Shown here: positions 23,961 to 31,864 of the stretch, in pieces
Numbering within the stretch: the stretch's first letter is position 1
Layout: each line of letters starts with the position of its first letter
Assembly (NCBI GenBank): GCA_046537975.1
Contig: JBKHJR010000023.1
Span: 1-37,179 of the forward strand
DNA: 37,179 bases
Direction of reading: 5' to 3'
Origin: JAWLDV01 sp046537975
Lineage (GTDB): Bacteria > Desulfobacterota > Desulfobulbia > Desulfobulbales > SURF-16
Translations under genes and position numbers: made by a program
Notes under the pieces: generated by a model
What the model saw: only the letters and a program-made list of their open reading frames with translations
The model's database searches: none
What the model was told of the DNA's origin: nothing

Positions 23961-25595
23961 ATGTTCGATAACATCTATCAGGCCCTGACCCGGCAAGCCC
24001 GGGAAAGAGGAGAGGAAACCGCCCTTATAACCAGGAAGGGGAGAGGTGGATATCAGAGCTGGACCTTTGGGGAGATCCATGAGGAAAGCCGGGCCCTGGC
24101 CCGCGGCCTTTCTTCCTTGGGAGTTGCTAAGGGGGACCGAGTTATCCTTATGGTCCCTCCTTCCAGGGAGTTCATCTCTGTCACTTTTGCCCTTTTTTCC
24201 CTGGGGGCAGTGGTGATCCTGATTGATCCGGGTATGGGTTTCCGGAATTTGGGCCGCTCCCTCGGCCAGGTAACTCCCCGGGTGTTTATCGGCAGCTCCA
24301 AGGCTCAATTATTCAAGCTCCTCTCCGGACAGGCCCTTAAAAGTGTCCGCCTCAACCTGGGCACGGATCCGGTCAGCCGGTTATTTGCCGTAAATCTGAA
24401 AAAAGTAAAACAGAACCTGCCCCCAGCCCGGGCTCCGGAGCCCGTAAGTGGTCAGGATGATCCGGCTGCCGTCGTTTTTACTACAGGGAGCACCGGTCCG
24501 CCCAAAGGGGTTCTGTATACCCACCGGGTGTTTGCCTCCCAGCTCTCCCTGATCAGGGATTACTATAACATAAGGCCCGGAGATCGAGATCAGCCCGCCT
24601 TCCCCCTTTTCGGCCTTTTTTCCATTGGTCTGGGGGCCACGGTCGTTCTGCCGGAAATGGATCCTTCCAGGCCGGCCAACGTAAGGCCGGCCGGATTCAT
24701 CAGAACGATTCTGGAGCAGGAAGTCAGCTATTCCTTCGGGTCTCCCGCCATTTGGAATGTGGTGAGCCGTTACTGCCTGCGGAAAAAAATTTCCCTGCCT
24801 TCCCTGAAAAAAGTACTCATGGCCGGGGCCCCGGTTTCCGGTGAACTGGTGGAGAGGGTGGGAAAGATACTGCCGGCCCAGGCGGAAATCCATACTCCTT
24901 ACGGGGCCACTGAAGCCCTGCCCTTGGCTTCCATAGAAGGAAGGGAAATCCTGTCTGAGACCAGGGGCAAAAGCAGGGAGGGGCAGGGTACCTGTGTAGG
25001 CCGTTCTTTGCCCGGCATTGAAATACAGGTGATTAAACCGGTTCCCGGCCCTCTTGCCTGCTGGTCGGAGGCCGCTGTTTGCTCGGCAGGTGAAATCGGG
25101 GAAATAGTGGTCAAGGGAGAGGTGGTGACCCCGGCCTATGACCGGTTGCCGGAAGCAACAGACAAGGCCAAGATCAGTGACGGTGATTCTATCCGGCACC
25201 GGATGGGGGATATGGGCTATTTCGATCAGCAAGGCAGGCTCTGGTTCTGCGGCCGTAAGGCCCATCGGGTGCTGACCGACGGCGGAACCCTTTATCCCAT
25301 CCCCTGCGAGGCTGTCTTTAATGAACATCCCCTGGTTTACAGGTCTGCCCTGGTGGGAATAGGACCTGCAGGAAATCAGAAGCCGGTTATCATCATCGAA
25401 CCTGCAAAAGGCAGGGTTGACAAACAAAAGCTGTTGGCTGATCTTAAAGACTTAGCCGCCCGGAACCCCCTTACCTCTGATATAGAAACTTTTTTGATCC
25501 ATCCTTCCTTCCCGGTGGACATACGCCATAACGCCAAAATATTCCGGGAAAAACTGGCGGACTATGCCTCGGGCCGGCTGAGGGGTCATAGTTGA
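23961..25595 (+). CDS. oleC: OleC-like beta-lactone synthetase (AMP-forming)
   Basis: A 544-residue adenylate-forming enzyme. The phosphate loop is TTGSTGPPKG (174-183), followed by the substrate pocket FGSPAIWN, HTPYGATEALP, and MGDMGYFD with the ribose-binding Asp. The C-terminal HPSFPVDIRHNAKIFREKLA, with Lys526 as the likely adenylation lysine, is characteristic of OleC rather than fatty-acyl-CoA ligases. OleC closes the 2-alkyl-3-hydroxy acid to a beta-lactone using ATP. It follows the ArsS-ArsM gene by 47 bases and ends 14 bases from the convergent mltG. Confidence 0.92.
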   Translation: MFDNIYQALTRQARERGEETALITRKGRGGYQSWTFGEIHEESRALARGLSSLGVAKGDRVILMVPPSREFISVTFALFSLGAVVILIDPGMGFRNLGRSLGQVTPRVFIGSSKAQLFKLLSGQALKSVRLNLGTDPVSRLFAVNLKKVKQNLPPARAPEPVSGQDDPAAVVFTTGSTGPPKGVLYTHRVFASQLSLIRDYYNIRPGDRDQPAFPLFGLFSIGLGATVVLPEMDPSRPANVRPAGFIRTILEQEVSYSFGSPAIWNVVSRYCLRKKISLPSLKKVLMAGAPVSGELVERVGKILPAQAEIHTPYGATEALPLASIEGREILSETRGKSREGQGTCVGRSLPGIEIQVIKPVPGPLACWSEAAVCSAGEIGEIVVKGEVVTPAYDRLPEATDKAKISDGDSIRHRMGDMGYFDQQGRLWFCGRKAHRVLTDGGTLYPIPCEAVFNEHPLVYRSALVGIGPAGNQKPVIIIEPAKGRVDKQKLLADLKDLAARNPLTSDIETFLIHPSFPVDIRHNAKIFREKLADYASGRLRGHS

Positions 25596-25609
25596 AGGCA
25601 GGGACTACG

Positions 25610-26656
25610 CTACTTCAAAGATGGTGGCAACAAAGCTGCCCTGATGTCAGCCCCCTGATCATTATTCAAGTACCTTCTAATATTTTCCCGATGTAGGTCG
25701 TAGCTGCGGGCGCAATGAATGTTGGCATCGTCGTCATGGAGATAGTAGAGGAACTCTGTTGGCTTGGGGTTAAGGGCGGCTTCAAGGGCGGCGCGGCCGG
25801 GGCTGTTGATCGGGGAGGGCGGCAGGCCCTTGTGCTTATAAGTGTTATAGGGAGAGTCGATCTGCTTGTCTTCGCGGTCAATCGGTCCCCACCAGCGGTC
25901 ATTGTCATCCCGGTTGTCCCGGATGTACTGTACGGTGGCATCAGCATCAAGCTTCATGCCGCGCTGCAAACGATTCCACAGTATACCGGCAATCAGTTTC
26001 CGGTCTTTGTCACCTGAAGCCTCGCGTTCGATTATCGAAGCCAGGGTCACCAATGCAGTCCATTTAATGTTTTTTTGGAGTGCTTCTCCAAAAAATGGTT
26101 CCATGGCTTCCTGGAAACGATACCGCAGACGCCTGCTTGTACTGCGGGGCGACTCGCTGCGGGGAATCAAGTAGGTATCAGGGAAATAAAGACCTTCCTG
26201 GATCTCAGGATTGATCAAAGGAGCTTCAACCAGCCAGTTCTCTTTTTCTTTCTGACTCCAGCCCAGCTTTTTCGAGAGCAGTTCCGCGATCTGCTCCCTG
26301 CGCCAGCCCTCCGGAATGGTGAGACGGACCAGGTCAGGCATTTCCCCCAGTTTTTCAGCTATTGCCCAGGCATCCATATTCCGGGTCAGATAATAACCCC
26401 CTGGTTCGACCGGCTTTTTAAGAGCAAGGCGGAAGGCCCAGGTATTTCTGATTAGATTTTCTTCCTTAAGCCTGGTAGCGATCCCGGTTTCACTATAATT
26501 GCCGGAAATGGTGAAGAGTTCTATCCCCGCCCCGGACCGGGGTGCGGCAAAAGGCTTGATCAGATTAAGCACTGATACAATGATCAGGGCCAGCACAGCC
26601 ATGATAATGAGTACAGAATATGGATTAAAAGCAGCCTTTTCCCTTTTTCCGGGCAT
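25610..26656 (-). CDS. mltG: Endolytic murein transglycosylase MltG
   Basis: A 348-residue YceG/MltG protein with an N-terminal membrane anchor (about 13-33), a LysM-like domain, and the catalytic domain. The probable catalytic Glu210 lies in LASIIEREA. GLYFPDTYLIP and DSPYNTYKHKGLPPSPINSPG are family hallmarks. It cuts nascent peptidoglycan strands and helps end glycan synthesis. It is unlinked to the ole genes and convergent with oleC. Start at 26656 places MPGKREK before the anchor; ribosome site is weak. Confidence 0.93.
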   Translation of the reverse strand: MPGKREKAAFNPYSVLIIMAVLALIIVSVLNLIKPFAAPRSGAGIELFTISGNYSETGIATRLKEENLIRNTWAFRLALKKPVEPGGYYLTRNMDAWAIAEKLGEMPDLVRLTIPEGWRREQIAELLSKKLGWSQKEKENWLVEAPLINPEIQEGLYFPDTYLIPRSESPRSTSRRLRYRFQEAMEPFFGEALQKNIKWTALVTLASIIEREASGDKDRKLIAGILWNRLQRGMKLDADATVQYIRDNRDDNDRWWGPIDREDKQIDSPYNTYKHKGLPPSPINSPGRAALEAALNPKPTEFLYYLHDDDANIHCARSYDLHRENIRRYLNNDQGADIRAALLPPSLK

Positions 26657-26727
26657 AGTATTTCACTCTGATTCAGTTAAAAAAAGCCGGGAAGGATATA
26701 GGCTTCCACTCACCTTAAAGCTTAGCC

Positions 26728-27012
26728 CTAATTTCTGCAGCAGCACTGCTCTCCGCTGCGCCCCAGGGCAGTATTGATTACTGCGGCAGCACAGCCCACA
26801 CCAGCCTCCACCTGGATGGCGCCGGTGGGACAGTTCCGGGTACAGGCCCCGCATTCCATACAGGCGTTGAGATCTGCAATGTCGGCTTTATCGCCAATCA
26901 TGGTTAATACGGCCTGAGGGCAGACTATGGTACAAAGACCACAGCCTATACACCTGTCCTGATCCAGGTTGAGTGAGCTAACATCTTTCAGGTATCTGAG
27001 AGTTCCTGTCAT
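26728..27012 (-). CDS. hgcB: HgcB-like 2[4Fe-4S] ferredoxin
   Basis: A 94-residue ferredoxin with two CxxCxxCxxxCP motifs (C21/24/27/31 and C51/54/57/61). HgcB features beyond a plain ferredoxin are the RYLKDV-SSLNLD start, the isolated Cys74 in EAGVGCAAAVI, and a C-terminal Cys cluster (C90-C92). HgcB works with the corrinoid protein HgcA to methylate mercury. Immediately upstream only a C-terminal membrane fragment resembling HgcA is found, so this gene is either an orphan relic or has another electron-transfer job. Related ferredoxins exist without HgcA, so confidence in the HgcB name is moderate. Confidence 0.7.
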   Translation of the reverse strand: MTGTLRYLKDVSSLNLDQDRCIGCGLCTIVCPQAVLTMIGDKADIADLNACMECGACTRNCPTGAIQVEAGVGCAAAVINTALGRSGEQCCCRN

Positions 27013-27121
27013 GATAAGATCAAAGATTAGTAGAATTATTTTATGCAGGGTGCAAAGACCATATCTTTATCCAGCTTGGTTTGCTGATCTGACCCCCGGA
27101 TTTTGGAATAAGCCGTCAGGG

Positions 27122-27403
27122 TCAGACTACAAAACAGGCACCGAGCCATAACAACAGACCTGCCGCCCCACCGATGATCATTACTGGTACTGCCAGCCGC
27201 ATCTCTTTTTTTACCCCGGAAAGCGAGGTATAAGTAGATGAACCGGTAAAATTGAGACCGAGATAGGAGGCCAGGGCAGTACCCAGAAGAAGAAGCCCCA
27301 GCCTCTCCATGAGGGCGGAGAGATTGCCGATTTCCGCCGCAAATATCAACAGAACTGCTGTGCCGGCAATTATCCCGGCTGTTATCCCTTGCTTTACTTG
27401 TAA
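27122..27403 (-). pseudogene. hgcA: Remnant of hgcA: C-terminal membrane domain only
   Basis: An open frame of about 93 codons follows a TGA (27406-27404) and has no ATG; a TTG at 27349 would give 75 residues. It holds three membrane segments and the stretch LNFTGSSTYTSLSGVKKEMR, which I recognise from memory as typical of the last transmembrane part of HgcA, the mercury-methylating corrinoid protein. The N-terminal corrinoid domain with the NVWCAAGK-type cap helix is missing, and nothing like it is found upstream to 27796. The HgcB-like gene follows 109 bases downstream in the same direction, as in intact hgcAB. The alternative is a free-standing small membrane protein. Confidence 0.55.
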
Positions 27404-27796
27404 TCATATGGTCGGTCATTACCCGGGACCTAGCCTTTCATCCGCGGACGCTTTCCCAGAAAAAACTTATTGTACGGGGCCTATGAGATGCGTCATTTTA
27501 TGGGATCTTTTCCGATCTCTGGAAAAAGGGACCTAAAAGTGGGGCAGTACGAGAAGCAACTACCCCCACTTTTTTGTTCAAAAGCGCCATGAGTTTCTTT
27601 CAATATAAGAACTATAATTAAAAAAATAAAGCAACTCAGTAAAGAGCTATTACCTTAAAAACCTTGGTTTACCAATTACTTCCTGCCAAAAATCAGTAAC
27701 AACATATTATCATGGTAGTACATTTAGCTGATTAGCAGGAGCAGAGCCTGGTTAAAAGGGCGGCTAAATGGGACCGAGCAAAGCCGGTGTCTTTTC
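27404..27796. other. Intergenic region upstream of the hgcA remnant
   Basis: About 390 bases without a supported gene. If hgcA was intact in an ancestor, its 5' part should lie here, but no frame reads as a corrinoid domain. A strong hairpin with T run lies at 27535-27576. The rest is AT-rich with no clear promoter. Confidence 0.5.
27535..27576 (+). terminator. Terminator-like hairpin without an obvious gene
   Basis: AAAAGTGGGG (27535-27544) pairs perfectly with CCCCACTTTT (27564-27573) over a 19-base loop, ending in a T run on the plus strand; the minus strand also ends in T, so it could act both ways. No plus-strand gene lies just upstream, so it may end a lost or very small transcript. 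Confidence 0.55.
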
Positions 27797-28207
27797 TTAT
27801 ATCCCAAGAATGGTATTCACCACTTTTAGAACCGGCCCCAGGAACACCCCAGCGGCAACGGCAAAGCAAACAATAAAGGGCAGGGCCTGGAGGGAGATCT
27901 TATGGGATGATTTTTTTCTGAGGTAGAAAGTAAGACAGGTCGATACAATCGCCCAATAAATAATGGTCACCATAATTTTATACTCCAGCAGCAGCGGCTC
28001 AGGGAGGAGATATAAAGGAGGAACCCAGAAAAGTAGGCTGGTTAGCGCCGTATTCAGTATACTGATGGGCTTATAGGCGAAAACCCGAACAGCCTGATTA
28101 TTTATTTTTTCTATCCTGTCCCTGATTAACCTTGTCAGGAAAAAATCACTGTAATCCAGAATGATAACCAGCAGTATGGCAATCGATAAAATAAGAACGG
28201 TTCTCAT
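27797..28207 (-). CDS. Unknown polytopic membrane protein
   Basis: A 136-residue protein with four likely membrane segments (about 2-20, 48-68, 76-95 and 108-130) and a basic loop RLIRDRIEKINNQAVR. I do not recognise the family. The ribosome site is weak (CTGAAAG region). It is on the minus strand like its neighbours but separated from the hgcA remnant by an intergenic stretch containing a hairpin, and from the aminotransferase gene by 89 bases. Function unknown. Confidence 0.65.
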   Translation of the reverse strand: MRTVLILSIAILLVIILDYSDFFLTRLIRDRIEKINNQAVRVFAYKPISILNTALTSLLFWVPPLYLLPEPLLLEYKIMVTIIYWAIVSTCLTFYLRKKSSHKISLQALPFIVCFAVAAGVFLGPVLKVVNTILGI

Positions 28208-28296
28208 AGGCTTTCAGCAGGTATACGGCGTTTTATAATTGGTCTTCTATCCTTTCTTTGATCCTGTCTATACCCCGACCTTGGGGTCTGGATTTC

Positions 28297-29460
28297 TTAA
28301 AGTCTGTTGAGTGCTTCTGCTACCTGTTCCACCTCTTCTTCGCTTGTGCAGAAATGAGGAGCCAGGCGCAGGTAGCCGCTTCTGGGAGAACAGATAATAT
28401 TTTGTTTTCTCAGCTTGTCCTGTAACTCTTCGGGCTCCATTTCGGAAATCAGAGAGATTATACCTGATCTGTTTTCTTCCTGAAAGAGGACAGGGATGTA
28501 CTTATTCCGGTCAAGCTTGTTGAGAAAGATATCCTGCAACCGGAACACCTCTTTGCGTATCTCTTCTACTTCGTACTTGAGGAAGATATCGCTGATGCAG
28601 GCCTCCAGGGCGGCTGCCAGATAGAGAGGAGATGTGCTGTATTCGAAGCGCCTGGCACTCTGCCAGGGCTGCCAAGTGTGGTCCAGAAAGTCAGGTCCCT
28701 GCTGCATTTGCTCCGCACCGGTCATGACATGTCCCAGTTTTTCCCGAAACGATGGAGATGTATACATGAGTCCGGTGCCTATAGGTCCCAGCAACCACTT
28801 CCAGGTTGAGGCGGCCAGGGCATCAATATGGGCCTCTTCCGGAGATACCGGCAGGCATCCCAGGCTCTGGGCCGCATCAACCACCAGATGGATATCGTGC
28901 CTGCGGCAGAATTTACCCAGCTTTTTCAGGTCTGCGGCATAGCCGCTGGAGAACTGGACGTGGCTTATTGCCACCATTCTGGTCTTTTCAGTAACCATCT
29001 CTTTCAGGTCGGCCATGCTCCAGGCACAAGGACGCCCACCAATATCAACACCGGTTTTGTTCCGGTCAGGCAGCAGCTTGAGGTATACGCCTCTTTGCTC
29101 CTGGAGTTTCCAGGGATAATGGTTGGCCGGGTATTCATGGACATAACTGATAATTTCATCTCCGGGCTGGAAGGGATATCCACCTGCTATCATTCCCAAG
29201 GCTTCCGAGGTGTTTTTGACCAGGGCCAGGTTTTCGGAGGAGGTGTTTAGCAGTTCAGCTGCCCTCTGATGCAGGCCTGTCAGGATGTCCATGTATTCAT
29301 CAGTCAGAAGTACTCCTTCTCTGCTCTGACGATGAAGCAGATCCGCCGCCCGGTCAGCCCCTTTTCTGAAAAGGGGTGAGATACTGCAATGGGCTGTATA
29401 GATGAATCTATCCTTGATCGGAAAAAGCTCCGGTCCCTTGTCAAACATAGCCCCCTCCAT
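28297..29460 (-). CDS. Class V aminotransferase family (cysteine desulfurase-like) PLP enzyme
   Basis: A 387-residue PLP enzyme. Lys221 in ASTWKWLLGP is the Schiff-base lysine, Asp195 in LVVDAAQSLG contacts the pyridine nitrogen, and His167 in ISHVQFSSG stacks on the ring. It resembles the isopenicillin-N epimerase/NifS-like branch; the reaction cannot be named, and no clear catalytic Cys loop of cysteine desulfurases is seen. The start is ATG 29460 (AAGGA upstream) or ATG 29448 (GGAGG upstream). A longer frame reaching 29709 runs through recO and is unlikely. It follows recO by 17 bases and is probably in the same transcript. Confidence 0.85.
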   Translation of the reverse strand: MEGAMFDKGPELFPIKDRFIYTAHCSISPLFRKGADRAADLLHRQSREGVLLTDEYMDILTGLHQRAAELLNTSSENLALVKNTSEALGMIAGGYPFQPGDEIISYVHEYPANHYPWKLQEQRGVYLKLLPDRNKTGVDIGGRPCAWSMADLKEMVTEKTRMVAISHVQFSSGYAADLKKLGKFCRRHDIHLVVDAAQSLGCLPVSPEEAHIDALAASTWKWLLGPIGTGLMYTSPSFREKLGHVMTGAEQMQQGPDFLDHTWQPWQSARRFEYSTSPLYLAAALEACISDIFLKYEVEEIRKEVFRLQDIFLNKLDRNKYIPVLFQEENRSGIISLISEMEPEELQDKLRKQNIICSPRSGYLRLAPHFCTSEEEVEQVAEALNRL

Positions 29461-29477
29461 AATCAGCTTTTTCCTTC

Positions 29478-30242
29478 TTAAATCTTCATAATTTTTTCGA
29501 ACTGTTGCCAGGAGTGAATCTCCCTTTGCAGCAGATAGCTGATGCAGATCTTGAACATCCGGAAGGATTCCCGGCAGGAATTTACGGACAGTTTCAGTCT
29601 TGACAGTTTTTCCAGTGGCAGCGATCTGGCCATCTTGAGAATTTTTACCGTATTTAAGGAAAGTCTGCTTGAAGGAGGCAGGCCTGTCAAGGGCAGACAG
29701 TCTGCACAAAGGATACCGTCAGCAGAAGGGACAAAGATGGCCTCTCTGTCCGGCTCATTAGTGCAGGACACGCACCTGGAAAGCTGGGGCAGAAAACCGG
29801 TTACATCCAGAAGCTTGAGATGAAAAAGGACCACGGTTTCCAGTATATCTATACTATCTCCCCCACTGATGTTATCCAGAGTCCAGGTCAACAGTCTAAA
29901 GATATTTTCATCACAATCGTTATCGCGGGTAAGCCCTTTGGTCAGCTCAGTGGTTACCATAGCCGCCGTGTATTTCAGGTAGCTTTCGCACAGGGGTTGA
30001 TAGGGATTTATCAGTTCCGCCCGGTCAAGGCGGTATAGTGTGGATTTTCTGGAGGGAATCAGGATAATATTTAAAAGGGAAAAGAACTCCAGTTTATTGA
30101 CAAAGCGCTTTTTACTGCGCTTGGCTCCTTTGGCAATTCCGGTAATTTTACCGTATTTTTCGGAATAAAAGGTGACAATTTTATCCGAATCTCTGTAATC
30201 AGTGATCCCAATTGTCACTGCCCGGGTATGAAGTTCTGTCAT
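29478..30242 (-). CDS. recO: DNA repair protein RecO
   Basis: A 254-residue RecO. The N-terminal OB fold (about 1-80) has the family pattern VTIGITDYRDSDKIVTFYSEKYGKITGIAKGAKRSKKR. The C-terminal domain carries the zinc-binding cysteines C157, C160, C179 and C182 (RCVSC and ILCADC). It helps load RecA on single-stranded DNA in the RecFOR route. It begins 11 bases after the RodZ-like stop, within the mfd-surA-rodZ-like-recO minus-strand block. Confidence 0.95.
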   Translation of the reverse strand: MTELHTRAVTIGITDYRDSDKIVTFYSEKYGKITGIAKGAKRSKKRFVNKLEFFSLLNIILIPSRKSTLYRLDRAELINPYQPLCESYLKYTAAMVTTELTKGLTRDNDCDENIFRLLTWTLDNISGGDSIDILETVVLFHLKLLDVTGFLPQLSRCVSCTNEPDREAIFVPSADGILCADCLPLTGLPPSSRLSLNTVKILKMARSLPLEKLSRLKLSVNSCRESFRMFKICISYLLQREIHSWQQFEKIMKI

Positions 30243-30253
30243 CAGCAGTGTAT

Positions 30254-30709
30254 TTAATCCGGAGGCGAGTAAAGATAGAATATCAGCCCCAAGCCAATAA
30301 GTAGAAACAATAGGAGAACAACAGCATATTTTCTGCTAAAAATGGCATGTAACCGGGCGATTTTCTTTTTTGAGGGTAAATCGTAATCCCATGTTCCGCT
30401 TGGATATGATTCTTTTTTGGTCTGGTTGTAATGTTTCAGAACTTCCTGGGGATCAAGGCCTATATATTCGGCATAAAGCCTGAGAAAGCCCCGGGTGAAA
30501 ACCTCCGCAGTGATTCTGCTTTCATCGTCATCTTCCAGAGCCCGCAGGGTGGCGATGTGAATACAGGTTCCCTCTGCTATTTCCTGAAGGTTGAATCCTC
30601 TCTTCAGTCTTTCCTTGCGCAGATAGGTCCCCAGGGAATCTTGAGAAGGCTGTTTTCCTTCACCCTCGAAACCAGAATTTCTGTTATTCTCTGAACTTTC
30701 GGTATCCAT
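30254..30709 (-). CDS. Short RodZ-like HTH membrane protein
   Basis: A 151-residue protein with an HTH_25 domain (about 27-90; LGTYLRKERLKRGFNLQEIAEGT), a linker, and one membrane segment (about 127-146) followed by only five residues. RodZ links MreB to the cell-wall machinery and usually continues with a periplasmic beta domain (DUF4115). Here that domain is missing, so it is a short form or a different HTH-anchor protein. Ribosome site is GGGGGG before ATG. It sits between surA and recO. Confidence 0.85.
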   Translation of the reverse strand: MDTESSENNRNSGFEGEGKQPSQDSLGTYLRKERLKRGFNLQEIAEGTCIHIATLRALEDDDESRITAEVFTRGFLRLYAEYIGLDPQEVLKHYNQTKKESYPSGTWDYDLPSKKKIARLHAIFSRKYAVVLLLFLLIGLGLIFYLYSPPD

Positions 30710-30853
30710 CGTCCCCCCTTATAACTCTTTTGTCAGGAATCTCGGGTATTAGTATCTATAACCCTCTGACTTCATCCCCTTTACCGTATTATCCTGTATA
30801 CGTTGTGGTAAGGCAGGCTACGAATCATCCATTCTACTTGAGTCCCCCCCTGT

Positions 30854-31864
30854 TCACAGCATCTTTTCGATATAGGCCTTCTCCCTCAGTTCCTTAGTCC
30901 ATTTTTCAAATCTTTTTTCCAGGGATTTATCATATAATTTTTTACGAATATCTTCCCGGACCACCTCTAAGGGAGTTTCTTGGGTGGTATTGTCTTTTTT
31001 GCCGCCCAGAAAAAGAAAAAACTGGAAGCCGGACCGGGTTTCCATAACCGGGCTCAATTCGCCGGGCTCCAGATCCTTGATTGCCTCCCACATATAAGGA
31101 GCAAGCTCATTCTTCTTGAAAAAGCCAATATCTCCTCCCTCGGAAGAGGAAGGCAGATCAGAATATTGCCGGGCGATTTCAGAGAAACCGGCACCGTTGT
31201 CTATTTTTTCTCTCATCTTTTCGGCAAATTTCCTGGCCTCTTTTTTTGATTCATGCCTGCCCCCTTCACCCCAGCCGGCAGCAAACTGCAACAGGTGGTA
31301 GCCGTCTTTATTGGATTTTTTATTGTAATTGTTCCGGTAGTAGTCTTCGATCTGCTCATCACTTATCACTATTTTTCCCCTGATATTCCGGTTGATAAGC
31401 CTGGAGCGCAGAATCTGCATCCTGATATTTTTCCGGTAGTTATCCAAGGAGGCCCCGGAAGACCGCAACTCATCTTTAATTTCTTCAATGCTGGCGTTAT
31501 TACTTTCAGCTATACGGGCTAAGGCTTGATTAACTTCTTCCTTGCTGACTCTTATATTCTCGTCTTCGGCTTCCTGGCGGATCAGTTCATGGTCAATCAT
31601 TTTTTTTAGAACTTTCTGCCTGATCTGATTTAATTGGTTCTTGAAACCGGAATCAGAAACATCTCCTTTTATCTGATTTAAAAAAGGCGCTGCTTCCTTA
31701 TCGAGTTCAGAAAGAGTGATTACTTCCGTATTTACTACAGCTACCACCCTGTCGAGCAGTTTGCCTTCCCGGGTTAAGCCGGTAGTTGCTGTGAACAGAG
31801 CTATAAGAGCAATGATGTTTATGGCTGTAATTCGTTTTCCAAATTTATATATTTTCATATTCAA
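30854..31864 (-). CDS. surA: SurA-like periplasmic peptidyl-prolyl isomerase (chaperone)
   Basis: A 336-residue protein with an N-terminal signal or anchor (about 13-30), a SurA_N chaperone domain (about 35-165; VVAVVNTEVITLSELD) and one parvulin domain (about 182-282; YSDLPSSSEGGDIGFF). It should fold outer-membrane proteins. E. coli SurA has two parvulin domains; one is common in deltaproteobacteria. The start is TTG at 31864, which has GGAGG 8 bases before it inside the mfd end; an ATG at 31858 would leave 14 bases. It abuts the mfd stop codon directly. Confidence 0.9.
   Translation of the reverse strand: MNMKIYKFGKRITAINIIALIALFTATTGLTREGKLLDRVVAVVNTEVITLSELDKEAAPFLNQIKGDVSDSGFKNQLNQIRQKVLKKMIDHELIRQEAEDENIRVSKEEVNQALARIAESNNASIEEIKDELRSSGASLDNYRKNIRMQILRSRLINRNIRGKIVISDEQIEDYYRNNYNKKSNKDGYHLLQFAAGWGEGGRHESKKEARKFAEKMREKIDNGAGFSEIARQYSDLPSSSEGGDIGFFKKNELAPYMWEAIKDLEPGELSPVMETRSGFQFFLFLGGKKDNTTQETPLEVVREDIRKKLYDKSLEKRFEKWTKELREKAYIEKML

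Noticed and set aside
24381..25427. 348-codon minus-strand open frame opposite oleC
   Set aside because: Shadow of the OleC gene; no motifs.
27036..27419. 127-codon minus-strand frame overlapping the hgcA remnant
   Set aside because: No family features; the overlapping frame encodes the recognisable membrane segment.
29461..29709. N-terminal extension of the class V aminotransferase
   Set aside because: It overlaps the RecO coding region by over 200 bases in another frame, is not aminotransferase-like, and good start codons with ribosome sites lie at 29460 and 29448.
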